From: Polyangium sp. 15x6
GTDB taxonomy: Bacteria; Myxococcota_A; Polyangia; Polyangiales; Polyangiaceae
Direction: 5' to 3'
DNA: 64,000 nucleotides
Assembly: GCF_029960785.1 (NCBI RefSeq)
Contig: NZ_JASBQE010000012.1
Span: forward strand, 124,001-188,000
A program made the translations under genes and the position numbers. How positions within the stretch are numbered: the stretch's first letter is position 1; the number at the start of each line of letters is the position of its first letter. This document shows positions 36,349 to 44,518 of this stretch, piece after piece. The notes under the pieces are model-generated. The model had not been told where the DNA came from. It saw nothing but the letters and a program-made list of their open reading frames with translations, and searched no databases.

Positions 36349-38754
36349 ATGATGCATCGATCTCGCCTTGGTATTGTACTCGTATCGGCCCTCGGCACGG
36401 CGGTCCTCGCGGCTGCGTGCGGGGGCGGCGGCTCCACCGGGCTCCCAGGGGGCACCTCCTCGAGCGGCACCGGCGGCTCGAACAGCGGGGGAAACGGCGG
36501 CGTCGGCGGGGACGGCGGCGATATTTTCGTCGGCTCCTCGTCGGGCGTGGGCGGCACCGGCGGCAGCCAGACGCAGGGCTTCGACGTCCTGCCGAGCGCG
36601 CCGCAGGAGATCACGGTCGTTGCGGGTCAAAATACCCCGACGGTCACGTACACCTCGTACCTCGACGGAAACCCCATCAGCGCGGGCTGGAGCGTCGATC
36701 GCGGCGAGATCGGAAGCATCACGGCGGGCCAGACGAGCACGGCGACGTTCACGCCGAAGGGCACGGCCGGCGGCGTCGTCCGCGTCCGGGCCGGCCTCAA
36801 CGGCCAGGTCCTCGAGCGTAATCTTCTGGTCAAGCTCACATCGCAACAGAATGGGGCGGACACGAACAACCCCGCCCAGCAGGGCCAGATCGCCACGACG
36901 ATCCCCCAGCTCACGGAGGGCGGCGGCGTCGGCGGCGTCGGCGGCGAGGGCCTCGGCGTCGGCGTCGACAATCCCGTCGTGATCGCCGCGCTCGACGCGC
37001 CGACCAGCAATGGGCAGGCCGAGGGGCTGAAATTCCTCTATCCGTACGACCGCACGGTCTGGCCGCGCGGCATGACGGCGCCGCTGCTCCAGTGGGATTC
37101 GACGCTCGGCGGCGTCGACGCCATCAAGATCGAGCTCTCGACCACGAGCGGCTCGTTCTCGTGGAAGGGTACCTTCGCAAAACCGCAAATCCTCGCGCAG
37201 ACGGGAGGTGCCTTCATTCGCCACCCGATCCCGCAGGACGTCTGGGCCATGGCCACGAATACGGCCGGCGGAAAGACGCTCGACGGCTCGCCCGATCAGC
37301 TCGTCGTGCGGCTGACGGTGGCGAAGGGCGAGGTCGCGTACGGGCCGATCGAGGAGACGTGGACCGTCGCGCCGGGGCGGCTCTCGGGCGCCATTTATTA
37401 CATCTCGTATGGCACGAAGCTCGCGAAGAACCTGGGCGGCGCCGTGGGCGGCGACGGCATGTTCGGCGGCGCGGTGCTCTCGATCAAGGTCGGCGACACG
37501 GCGCCCAAGCTCACGGCGGGCAAGAGCGGCTCGGAGGCGGAGTGCCGCGTCTGCCATTCCGTCGCGGCGGATGGCTCGCGCCTCGTCGCGACGTCGAATG
37601 GCGGCGGCATCCCGTGGGCCTACGATATCGCGCCGGACATGGTGACCGAGAAGTCGCTCCCGAATGGCAGCTCCTTCCCGGGCATCACGCCGGACGGCGA
37701 GCTGGCGCTCACGACGGCGGGTCAGCTCGTCTCGCTCGCCAATGGCACCGTCCAGCCGATTTCGGGGCTGAACGGGGTCTCGACCAACGTCGGCACGCCC
37801 TCGTTCTCGCCGGACGGCAAGCGCGTCGTGTTCAATCCGATGGTGAGCGCGTCCATCACGAACCCGAAGCAGAAGCTCGTCTTGATGGATTTCGATGCGG
37901 CGACGAACGCCTTCGCGAACCCGCTCGTCGTCGTGGACAACACGGGACAACCGGCGGAGACGCGGCCCGGCTGGCCGGCGTTTTTCCCGGACGGCAAGAC
38001 CGTCGTGTATCATCAGCAGACCGCGGCGGGCGTCGACGGCAACAACCTCGGCGATCTACGCACGCGCAAGGGCGCCAAGGCCCACATCGCGATGGTCCGC
38101 GACGACGGCAGCGCGCCCGTCCCGCTCGACCAGCTCAATGGTAAGGACGCCGCGGGCAACGTGTACCTGCCGAAGCTCGGCCAGCCCATGGCGATGACCT
38201 GCACGGGCGACGGCGCGCAGGTCGGGGGCATGAACGCGGATCACGGCGATGACCTGAACCTGAACTACGAGCCGACGGTGAACCCGATTGGGTCGGGCGG
38301 GTATGCCTGGGTCGTCTTCACGAGCCGCCGCATGTATGGCAACGTCGCGGCGATCCCGCCGTTCTGCAGCGATCCGCGCGGCGTCAACCTCTTCACGAAC
38401 ATCACGCCGAAGAAGCTCTGGGTCGCGGCCGTGGACCTGAACTCGCCGGCGGGCGTGGACGGGAGCCACCCGGCATTTTACCTGCCCGCGCAGGAGCTGC
38501 TCGCCGGCAATGCGCGCGGCTTCTGGGTGCAGGAGCCCTGCCGCGCCGACGGCGCCGGCTGCGAGTCCGGCGATCAATGCTGCAATGGCTACTGCTCGCC
38601 CGATCCGATGGGCAGCGGCGCGCTCGTCTGCGGCGACACGCCCCCGAACGGCATGTGCTCGAACGAGGGCGACAAGTGCACGACGGCGGCCGATTGCTGC
38701 AACCCGGACAACATCTGCCTGAACGGCTTCTGCACGCTGGACGGGCCGAAGTAA
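36349..38754 (+). CDS. Large lipoprotein with one c-type haem motif and TolB-like repeats
   Basis: 801 residues from ATG 36349 (36352 is equally likely). The signal ends in VLAAAC, and a Gly/Ser linker of about 50 residues follows. An Ig-like stretch (about 85-165) precedes the core. A single CxxCH (CRVCH, near residue 398) should bind a c-type haem. It is followed by WD40/PD40-like segments (PSFSPDGKRVVFNP, PAFFPDGKTVVYHQ) like those of TolB propellers. The C terminus carries Cys-rich CCNGYC and CCNPDNIC knots similar to those in the small lipoproteins nearby. It is probably on the cell surface; the redox partner is unknown. Confidence 0.78.
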   Translation: MMHRSRLGIVLVSALGTAVLAAACGGGGSTGLPGGTSSSGTGGSNSGGNGGVGGDGGDIFVGSSSGVGGTGGSQTQGFDVLPSAPQEITVVAGQNTPTVTYTSYLDGNPISAGWSVDRGEIGSITAGQTSTATFTPKGTAGGVVRVRAGLNGQVLERNLLVKLTSQQNGADTNNPAQQGQIATTIPQLTEGGGVGGVGGEGLGVGVDNPVVIAALDAPTSNGQAEGLKFLYPYDRTVWPRGMTAPLLQWDSTLGGVDAIKIELSTTSGSFSWKGTFAKPQILAQTGGAFIRHPIPQDVWAMATNTAGGKTLDGSPDQLVVRLTVAKGEVAYGPIEETWTVAPGRLSGAIYYISYGTKLAKNLGGAVGGDGMFGGAVLSIKVGDTAPKLTAGKSGSEAECRVCHSVAADGSRLVATSNGGGIPWAYDIAPDMVTEKSLPNGSSFPGITPDGELALTTAGQLVSLANGTVQPISGLNGVSTNVGTPSFSPDGKRVVFNPMVSASITNPKQKLVLMDFDAATNAFANPLVVVDNTGQPAETRPGWPAFFPDGKTVVYHQQTAAGVDGNNLGDLRTRKGAKAHIAMVRDDGSAPVPLDQLNGKDAAGNVYLPKLGQPMAMTCTGDGAQVGGMNADHGDDLNLNYEPTVNPIGSGGYAWVVFTSRRMYGNVAAIPPFCSDPRGVNLFTNITPKKLWVAAVDLNSPAGVDGSHPAFYLPAQELLAGNARGFWVQEPCRADGAGCESGDQCCNGYCSPDPMGSGALVCGDTPPNGMCSNEGDKCTTAADCCNPDNICLNGFCTLDGPK

Positions 38755-38765
38755 ACATCCATGCG

Positions 38766-38798
38766 AAGGCGCGGGGGTCTGGAAGGCCCCCGCGCCTT
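38766..38798. terminator. Bidirectional terminator hairpin
   Basis: A 12-bp perfect stem (38766-38777 with 38787-38798) begins 11 bases after the haem lipoprotein stop and faces the stop of the convergent Kunitz gene. AAGG/CCTT ends give a short A/T flank on both strands. Confidence 0.75.
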
Positions 38799-38805
38799 GC
38801 TCACC

Positions 38806-39123
38806 TCACCACCGGAACGGGGGGCGATTGCAGGTGCGCTGGCAGAGGCGCATGGACTCGAAGTTGTTCATGTTCCCCTGGCAGCCGCCGTACATGAAAG
38901 GCACGCACCGACCAACGGCGCTGTTGAAGGCATACCGGCGGAAGGCCGCGCGACACGGCCCGCTCACGATCGGCTGGAGGCAGATCCGCCGCGCCGGTTG
39001 CACGACGAGATCCTGCACGTCCTCCGCGAGCTCCGCGTTCTCCGACGCATCCTCCGCCGCCGACACGGGCAGCACGAACAAGAGCGAAATCGCCGCGAAC
39101 ACACACGCGAGACCCTTCTTCAT
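38806..39123 (-). CDS. Secreted Kunitz/BPTI-type protease inhibitor
   Basis: 105 residues from ATG 39123, behind a GGGGAGG ribosome site. A signal peptide (1 to about 22, LLFVLPVSAA) precedes an acidic spacer and one Kunitz domain. Its six Cys (48, 57, 73, 81, 94, 98) have the spacing C-x8-C-x15-C-x7-C-x12-C-x3-C, identical to bovine pancreatic trypsin inhibitor. The binding loop reads GPCRAAF, so Arg58 sits at P1 as in trypsin inhibitors, and YGGC and the NNF core are conserved. It should fold with three disulfides outside the cytoplasm and block trypsin-like serine proteases. Kunitz domains are mainly animal proteins and are uncommon in bacteria. Confidence 0.92.
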   Translation of the reverse strand: MKKGLACVFAAISLLFVLPVSAAEDASENAELAEDVQDLVVQPARRICLQPIVSGPCRAAFRRYAFNSAVGRCVPFMYGGCQGNMNNFESMRLCQRTCNRPPFRW

Positions 39124-39213
39124 GGCGCACCTCCCCTTTCGAGCAGGCGCCATGCCGGCGAGCCCGCTCGCTGGAAGCATAAAGCGCACGTCCTCGACGT
39201 CCCGTGGTGCCGC

Positions 39214-39524
39214 TTCGCTGGGGCGTTGCCCCAGGCCCCACCAGGGGTTGTCCACCCCTGGACCCGGACCAGCGCAAGCGCTGGACCCAGGGTCGATGAA
39301 CTGCGCGATGCGCAGTTCATCGAACAGGCCGAGGCAAGACCAAGGGCGACCCTGCCGACCAAGACAGCCGCGCTGACCTTTCAACTGGCAACGCTATCCC
39401 GGGCCGTTGGAAGAACTGCGCATCGCGCAGTTCTTCCATCACGAGTCCAGCGCTTGCGCTGGTTCGGGTCGAGGGGCGAACAGCCCCCGCGGGGTCCGGG
39501 GCAGCGCCCCGGCGCGGCGGCCCC
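39214..39524. repeat. REPIN-like intergenic element, copy 1 (paired inverted half-elements)
   Basis: Two diverged half-elements of about 110 bp face each other around a spacer of about 80 bp (39325-39405). The left half runs from a GGGGC hairpin, through the palindrome CCAGCGCAAGCGCTGG, to a 13-bp hairpin (39294-39306 with 39310-39322). The right half mirrors it: hairpin 39409-39421 with 39425-39437, CCAGCGCTTGCGCTGG, and a terminal hairpin of the CCGGGGC type. The copy sits between the start of the Kunitz gene and the 3' end of ychF, ending 22 bases from the ychF stop. Confidence 0.85.
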
Positions 39525-39546
39525 AAGGGAGGTGGGAGCGGATCTC

Positions 39547-40644
39547 TCAGACGTTGAAGTGGAAATGCATCACGTCGCCATCCTTGACGACGTACGCCTT
39601 CCCTTCCTTGCGCATCTTCCCGGCCTGGGCCGCGCCGCTCTCGCCGCCGAATTTGACGAAATCGTCGAACGCGATGGTCTCGGCGCAGATGAAGCCCTTC
39701 TCGAAATCCGTGTGGATCTCGCCGGCGGACTGCGGCGCGGTCGCGCCGATCGGGATTGTCCAGGCGCGCGCCTCCTTCGGGCCGACCGTGAAGTACGTCT
39801 GGAGCCCGAGGAGCGCGTATGCCTCGCGGATGAGCCGGTTCAGACCGGGCTCCGCGAGCCCCAGGGTCTCCAGGAACTCCGCGCGCTCGGCGGCGCCGAG
39901 CTGGGCGATCTCCGCCTCGATCTGCGCCGAGATGACCACGGACTTCGCGCCGTCCTTCGCCGCGCGCTCGGCCACCTTCGCCGACAGGGCATTGCCCGCC
40001 CCCGCCGCGGCCTCGTCCACGTTGCACACGTAAAGCGCGGGCTTCGCGGTCAAGAGCTGCAGCATCCGCCACGCCTTCTGATCGTCGGGGTCCACCTTCG
40101 CCGTGAACGCCGGCCGGCCCGCGTTGAGCTGCTCCAGCGCGAGCTTGAGGAGGCGCAACGTATTCGCGCCCTCCTTGTCGCCGCCGCGGATCCGCTTCTC
40201 CAGGTTCGGAATGCGTTTCTCCAGGCTGTCGATGTCCGCCAGCATCAGCTCGGTCTCGATGATGTCCAGATCGGCGAGCGGGTCGACGCGCCCCTCGACG
40301 TGCGTGACGTCGTCGTTCTGGAAGCACCGGGCCACGAAAGCGACGGCGTCGCAGTCGCGGATGTTGGCCAGGAACTGGTTGCCCAGGCCCTCGCCCTTGG
40401 ACGCGCCGCGCACGAGGCCTGCCACGTCGACGAAGTTGATCCGGGCCGGGATGATCTCCTTCGAGTTCGCCAGCGACGCGAGCTTGTCGAGCCGCGGCTC
40501 GGGCACGGCCACGTCGCCGACGTTCGGCTCGATGGTGCAGAACGGGTAGTTCGCGGCCTGCGCGGCCGCCGTCTGGGTGAGGGCGTTGAACAGAGTGGAC
40601 TTGCCGACGTTCGGCAGACCGACGATCGCGACTTTCAGGGCCAT
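39547..40644 (-). CDS. ychF: Obg-family GTPase/ATPase YchF (OLA1 type)
   Basis: 365 residues, the standard length. ATG 40644 was chosen because MALKVAIVGLPNVGKST matches the family N terminus. The P-loop GLPNVGKS (9-16), NFVDVAGLVRGASKGEGLGNQFL switch region and C-terminal TGS-like domain (SAGEIHTDFEKGFICAETI, KDGDVMHFHFNV) are all present. YchF proteins often prefer ATP over GTP and associate with ribosomes and stress responses. REPIN-like copy 1 lies directly downstream, and a lone half-element lies 137 bp upstream of its start. Confidence 0.95.
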   Translation of the reverse strand: MALKVAIVGLPNVGKSTLFNALTQTAAAQAANYPFCTIEPNVGDVAVPEPRLDKLASLANSKEIIPARINFVDVAGLVRGASKGEGLGNQFLANIRDCDAVAFVARCFQNDDVTHVEGRVDPLADLDIIETELMLADIDSLEKRIPNLEKRIRGGDKEGANTLRLLKLALEQLNAGRPAFTAKVDPDDQKAWRMLQLLTAKPALYVCNVDEAAAGAGNALSAKVAERAAKDGAKSVVISAQIEAEIAQLGAAERAEFLETLGLAEPGLNRLIREAYALLGLQTYFTVGPKEARAWTIPIGATAPQSAGEIHTDFEKGFICAETIAFDDFVKFGGESGAAQAGKMRKEGKAYVVKDGDVMHFHFNV

Positions 40645-40780
40645 GGCGCAGTTCGGGGGAAAGAGGGCGGCGCGACCTAGCACGTCCGGGGCAGACGCAC
40701 CACCCCCGAGCCCTCGAGCGGACGATTCGGAGGGCCTTTCCGAGGGTGCTTCCACAGGCGTCGCCAGCGAAATCCACCTC

Positions 40781-40882
40781 TGCATCGACCGCATCGCGGT
40801 CGATGCATCAGAGGTCCAGGGCTGGCCCTGGTCCGGGTCGAGGGGCGGACAGCCCCTCGTCGGGTCCGGGGTGAAACCCCGG
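40781..40882. repeat. Lone half-element of the REPIN-like family, copy 2
   Basis: One half only: a hairpin (40781-40792 with 40796-40807), a CCAGGGCTGGCCCTGG palindrome replacing the usual CCAGCGCTTGCGCTGG, the AGGGGCGGACAGCCCCT segment, and a terminal hairpin (40866-40871 with 40877-40882). It ends 13 bases from the stop of the next leftward gene. Confidence 0.75.
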
Positions 40883-40895
40883 CGTTACTGCTCTC

Positions 40896-41420
40896 TCAGG
40901 CCGCGTCGCGCCCGTGGAGCCGATGGCTCCAGAAGCCGAAGACGGGCTTGCGCGCGATGCGCCCGTCGTGGGCGAGGCAGATCTTCTCGACCTCGCCGAC
41001 CTGGTCCATGTTCTCGACCTCGACCGTCAGGAGCACCTTGCCGGCCTTCACCTCGCGCTCGACGTCCTCGATCACGGGATCGGGTTTGCCGGCGCCGGTG
41101 AGCCCGCCGCCGAGCGCGCCGGCCGCGCCGCCGCCGAGCATGCCGAAGAGCGCGGCGGTGAGCGGGCCGGCCGCGATGAAGCCGAGCGGGCCGAGCACGA
41201 GCCCGCCGAGGAGGCCGCCGGCCGCGGAGCCGACGAGCGCGCCCGTGGTGACACCCTCGCGTGCGCTCGTCTCGGCGAGCGGCACGTCGTGCCGATTCAC
41301 CTTGTCGCGATGCAGGAGCACGGTGCACGACTCGGAGAGCCCGGGCAGCGCGCGAACGGCGTGCAGGCACCTCTCGGCGCCCGCATTGTCGTCGAACAAG
41401 GCAAAGAGCACGTGTCGCAT
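40896..41420 (-). CDS. Glycine-zipper membrane-associated protein of unknown function
   Basis: 174 residues from ATG 41420, with a GGAGGA ribosome site. An N-terminal alpha/beta start (MRHVLFALFDDNAGAERCLHAVRAL) resembles the DUF1269-like/general-stress ferredoxin-like fold. A Gly/Ala-rich hydrophobic stretch follows (about 55-115, GALVGSAAGGLLGGLVLG and LGGGAAGALGGG), a glycine zipper able to insert in membranes. A C-terminal beta/alpha segment (VLLTVEVENMDQVGEVEKIC) completes the fold. A stress-linked membrane role is plausible but unproven. Confidence 0.65.
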   Translation of the reverse strand: MRHVLFALFDDNAGAERCLHAVRALPGLSESCTVLLHRDKVNRHDVPLAETSAREGVTTGALVGSAAGGLLGGLVLGPLGFIAAGPLTAALFGMLGGGAAGALGGGLTGAGKPDPVIEDVEREVKAGKVLLTVEVENMDQVGEVEKICLAHDGRIARKPVFGFWSHRLHGRDAA

Positions 41421-41491
41421 GGCATCCTCCTCGGCCGGAGCATCGGTCCGCCGTGCTGGTTCGGCAAGCGGACGGCGGGCGATTGCGTGGC

Positions 41492-42313
41492 TCAGCTGGG
41501 CCGGCCGGACGTGCTCGCGGAGGCCTCGACGGCGTCCATCGCGCGGCGGAAGACGTCTCGCGCGAGGGCGGCGCTCTCGTTCGAGAGGCCGACACGCGAA
41601 AATGGATTCAGCTCGATGAAATGGGGGCCCACGCGATCGATCACGTAATCGATCCCGGCGACCTCGAGCCCGAAGAGCCGGGCCGCCCGGCGCGCGTGCG
41701 AGGCGATGGCCTCGTCCGGCTCCCACGCTTCGAGCGAAGCGCCGGGCGCGTTCTTGATCCAGGTGCCCTCATTCTGGATCCGCACACCGAACGTGCGCTC
41801 GCCGAGGATCAACACGCGCACGGATTCTCCTTCGAAAAACGGCTCCGCGGTCGCGATCCCGTCCCACCGCGGGATGTCCCGCGCCGACTGGATGAGGAAC
41901 TTCCCCTCCCCTCGATGCTCCTCGCCGACCTTGAGCACGTAAGGAAACGGCAGGAGCGGCTCGCGGGTGAATGTCGATTGCACGACGGGATGCTCGACGA
42001 GCCCCGCGGCGACGCACCGACCGAGCGCCGCGTGACGCTGGGACGCCGCTCGCAACGCCGCAGGATCGGGCCAGCAGGGAATCTCGTTTTCGGCGAGGAC
42101 ACGCAGGTTGTGCTGCTCGACGTCCTTGTCGCGGACGTCGGCGAAATACACGACGCCGCGGAAATCGTCGGTGGCGCTCCTCCGGCGGTGCAGGCGGCCG
42201 GCAAACACGTCGAAGGTGATCGCGGAGAGCACCGGGGCCCAGGTCGGCCGCTCTTTCAGGAGCGGGAGCGTGGCGGCGGGCTCGCCGGTGAGGAAGAGGA
42301 AACGAGGTTGCAT
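41492..42313 (-). CDS. ATP-grasp-like protein
   Basis: 273 residues from ATG 42313. Charged motifs match a RimK/glutathione-synthetase-like ATP-grasp fold: FPYVLKVGEEHRGEGKFLI for the nucleotide-binding lysines, a middle EPFFEGESVRVLILGERTFGVRI strand pair, and the metal-binding IDYVIDRVGPHFIELNPFSRVGL (ExN). Such enzymes ligate a carboxylate to an amine using ATP. The substrate is not evident. It stands alone on this strand, divergent from the three-gene cluster with 106 bp between starts. Confidence 0.7.
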   Translation of the reverse strand: MQPRFLFLTGEPAATLPLLKERPTWAPVLSAITFDVFAGRLHRRRSATDDFRGVVYFADVRDKDVEQHNLRVLAENEIPCWPDPAALRAASQRHAALGRCVAAGLVEHPVVQSTFTREPLLPFPYVLKVGEEHRGEGKFLIQSARDIPRWDGIATAEPFFEGESVRVLILGERTFGVRIQNEGTWIKNAPGASLEAWEPDEAIASHARRAARLFGLEVAGIDYVIDRVGPHFIELNPFSRVGLSNESAALARDVFRRAMDAVEASASTSGRPS

Positions 42314-42419
42314 GGTGAGCCTTCGAAACGCGCGTCGCGACCCCTCCTCGATATGCCATGCCCGTGCCCCGCCGCCCAGGGGGCTTGACGCCGGCGCCGG
42401 CCTGGTCGAATCGAGTTCC

Positions 42420-43118
42420 GTGAGGGACGACCCGCTCTGGACCGGCGCGCTGCTGCTCTTTCCCCGACGTATCGCCGAGAACCTCGCGCGCGTCGAAGAA
42501 GCGGGCCTCGTCCCGCGCGCGCCGAACCTCGTGCAGGTCTCGCTCGGCGTGATTCGCATGTGGGTGCGCCTCGTGAAGCGGCCCGAGACCATCGGCACGT
42601 GCGCCGCGCATCACGTGCGGCCGACGCTCCGCGCGCGCCTCCTCGCGCATCGCCCGCTCCGCTTTCCCTTCCTCTTGCGGGAGCGCGCCGTCGCGCCGCT
42701 CGATTTCTCCGGCCTCGCGAGCTCGCGCGAGCGCATCCTTCGCCACCTGCTCGGCGCGCACCACGACGCGAACCAGTTCGCCTACGACCTCGAGATCCTC
42801 GCCATTCACCCGGGCGGGCTCGAAGAGCTCCACGAGCGCGCGCGGCGCGTGGTCGAGGGCGAGGATCCGCGCGCCGAATGGCTGCGAGATCTCGTGGTGT
42901 TCGAGGGGTACCACGAGAATCTCCTCGCCGCCGTCGAGCACGCGCGCGCGCACGGCGTGCGCCTCGCGCCGCACGAGGCCGACGATCCCGACATCTCGTT
43001 CACCGGATACATGCGCTGGTGCGCACGTATGCCCGCGACCTGGCGCGAGGCGCTCCCGGCGCTCCTGCGCGGCGACATCGACCTCGGCGCATACCGATAC
43101 GAAGCGGTGATAGCATGA
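42420..43118 (+). CDS. Helical protein of unknown family, first gene of a coupled cluster
   Basis: 232 residues from a GTG at 42420; upstream codons in this frame have no coding character and overlap the divergent gene. The sequence is largely alpha-helical, with conserved-looking His/Asp/Glu residues (HHDANQFAYDLEIL, VFEGYHENLL) that could bind metal, but I recognise no family. The stop overlaps the next gene's ATG (ATGA at 43115-43118), so translation is coupled. Function may be linked to the ATP-grasp and SGNH neighbours. Confidence 0.6.
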   Translation: MRDDPLWTGALLLFPRRIAENLARVEEAGLVPRAPNLVQVSLGVIRMWVRLVKRPETIGTCAAHHVRPTLRARLLAHRPLRFPFLLRERAVAPLDFSGLASSRERILRHLLGAHHDANQFAYDLEILAIHPGGLEELHERARRVVEGEDPRAEWLRDLVVFEGYHENLLAAVEHARAHGVRLAPHEADDPDISFTGYMRWCARMPATWREALPALLRGDIDLGAYRYEAVIA

Positions 43119-43660
43119 ACACGAAAGACTTCCTCACGCTCTCGCACGCCGATCTCCGTTCCTTGCTGGAGCAGGGCCACCCGATCGATCCGAGCGCGCT
43201 CGACGACAGCGAATACCGCGGCGTCTCGCTCGGGCTTCCTGCGCCGATCGTCGCGATCACGTGGCTCACGTTTCGGAAGACCTTCCACCGCGATCCGAGG
43301 ACGGGCGCGCTGCGCGGGTGGAACGTCCGCATGCGGCAGGCGGGGCTCGACGGTCCGCGCGAGCCCATGCGCAACGCCAAGGGCAAACCACGATGCTTCG
43401 GGTTCTACGAGGTACGCGACGGGCGCGCGTACGACATGCCCGTGGCCGCGCGGCACGGCCTGGTGATCGATTACAACCGCGCGGGCGAGAATCCTCGGCT
43501 CGATCTGATTCGCCTCGGGCGGGATCCGCTGGTCTCGCTCGACGAGGGGCGCGTGGATCGCCTGCTCGGCTGGACGTACCTCGATCTCGGCCTCGCCCGG
43601 GTGGGCACGCCGAGTTACTTTCTGCTCGAACGAGAGGGGCCGCTGTCGTACGTCCCATGA
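43115..43660 (+). CDS. Protein of unknown function, second gene of the coupled cluster
   Basis: 181 residues from ATG 43115. It is mixed alpha/beta with many Arg, Pro and aromatic residues (LGLPAPIVAITWLTFRKTFHR, RCFGFYEVRDG). No signal peptide, membrane helix or known catalytic motif is visible. Both ends overlap neighbours by 4 bp (ATGA), giving tight translational coupling to the helical protein and to the SGNH hydrolase. I do not recognise the family. Confidence 0.6.
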   Translation: MNTKDFLTLSHADLRSLLEQGHPIDPSALDDSEYRGVSLGLPAPIVAITWLTFRKTFHRDPRTGALRGWNVRMRQAGLDGPREPMRNAKGKPRCFGFYEVRDGRAYDMPVAARHGLVIDYNRAGENPRLDLIRLGRDPLVSLDEGRVDRLLGWTYLDLGLARVGTPSYFLLEREGPLSYVP

Positions 43661-44517
43661 TCCGCAGGTTCGGCAAACCCGCCCTCGGGCTCGTGCTCCT
43701 GCTCGGTATCTCCGCGGCCGCATTTTTCCTCCTCCGCCGGCCCCCTACCCCCGCTCCAATCACGCCCGCCCCGGCGCCGTCGGCCGCACCGCCTGCACCG
43801 GCACCTCCGCCGATCGCATATCCCACGCCATTTTCCGTGCCAACCGCCGCACTCCCCCCGCGCGAGGCACTCCCGCCGGGCACGCTCCGCCTTCTCGTCG
43901 TCGGGGACTCGGTGGCGAGCTTCCTCGGCATGGCATTGCGGTATCGGCAGGACGAGGCCGGCGCGTTCGTCGCCGTTCGCGGGGTCGGCAGTTGCTCCAT
44001 CTTCGAGGCCAAGATCCGCATCGAGAACGGAAAACCCGTGCGGGGCACGAGCTGCTCGGAGCACTGGATCGAGGACGCCGCCGAGCTCCACCCCGACATG
44101 ACGCTCATCGTCATGGGCGGCGCCTTCTTCAATGAAAGGGCCTGCGAACCAGCCTGGCAGGACACCTACGAGAAGCGCATCTTCACGCTGGCCGACGGAA
44201 TGGGCACGAACGCGGGTCGCATCGTGCTGACGCGGGTCCCGTATCCGATCAAGGACTGGCGTTACGGAAACGTCCCGGCCCGCGTCGATTGCCTGAACGG
44301 TATGCTCGCGCGCGCCGCCCGAAAGCGTGGATGGCCCGTCCTCGATCTGATGGGCCACGTCTGCCCGACGCCCGCTTGCCGGGTCGAGAGCGAAGGCAAG
44401 CCCATCCGGCCCGATGGCCTGCATTTCGACGGCGCGGGCGCCGAGGAAACCGCGCGATGGGTCCTCGGCGAGCTGAAACGTTTTGCGCGTGAAGAGAGAG
44501 ACGCGGCGCGGCCCTGA
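43657..44517 (+). CDS. Membrane-anchored SGNH-hydrolase-like protein
   Basis: 286 residues. An N-terminal transmembrane helix (about 8-26) and a Pro/Ala linker (28-75) place the catalytic domain outside the cytoplasm. The SGNH block I nucleophile is in VVGDSVAS (Ser85) and the block V Asp/His pair in RPDGLHFDGAG (D253, H256). The fold resembles extracytoplasmic esterases/acetyltransferase partners acting on polysaccharides. It is the last gene of the coupled cluster, and REPIN-like copy 3 begins immediately after its stop. Confidence 0.75.
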   Translation: MIRRFGKPALGLVLLLGISAAAFFLLRRPPTPAPITPAPAPSAAPPAPAPPPIAYPTPFSVPTAALPPREALPPGTLRLLVVGDSVASFLGMALRYRQDEAGAFVAVRGVGSCSIFEAKIRIENGKPVRGTSCSEHWIEDAAELHPDMTLIVMGGAFFNERACEPAWQDTYEKRIFTLADGMGTNAGRIVLTRVPYPIKDWRYGNVPARVDCLNGMLARAARKRGWPVLDLMGHVCPTPACRVESEGKPIRPDGLHFDGAGAEETARWVLGELKRFAREERDAARP

Positions 44518-44518
44518 A

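Noticed and set aside
36166-38013. Minus-strand frame of 615 codons opposite the haem lipoprotein
   Set aside because: It is antisense to a lipoprotein with CxxCH and a signal peptide; its own translation has no domain.
38761-40680. Plus-strand frame of 639 codons over the Kunitz gene and ychF
   Set aside because: It crosses two supported minus-strand genes and a repeat element.
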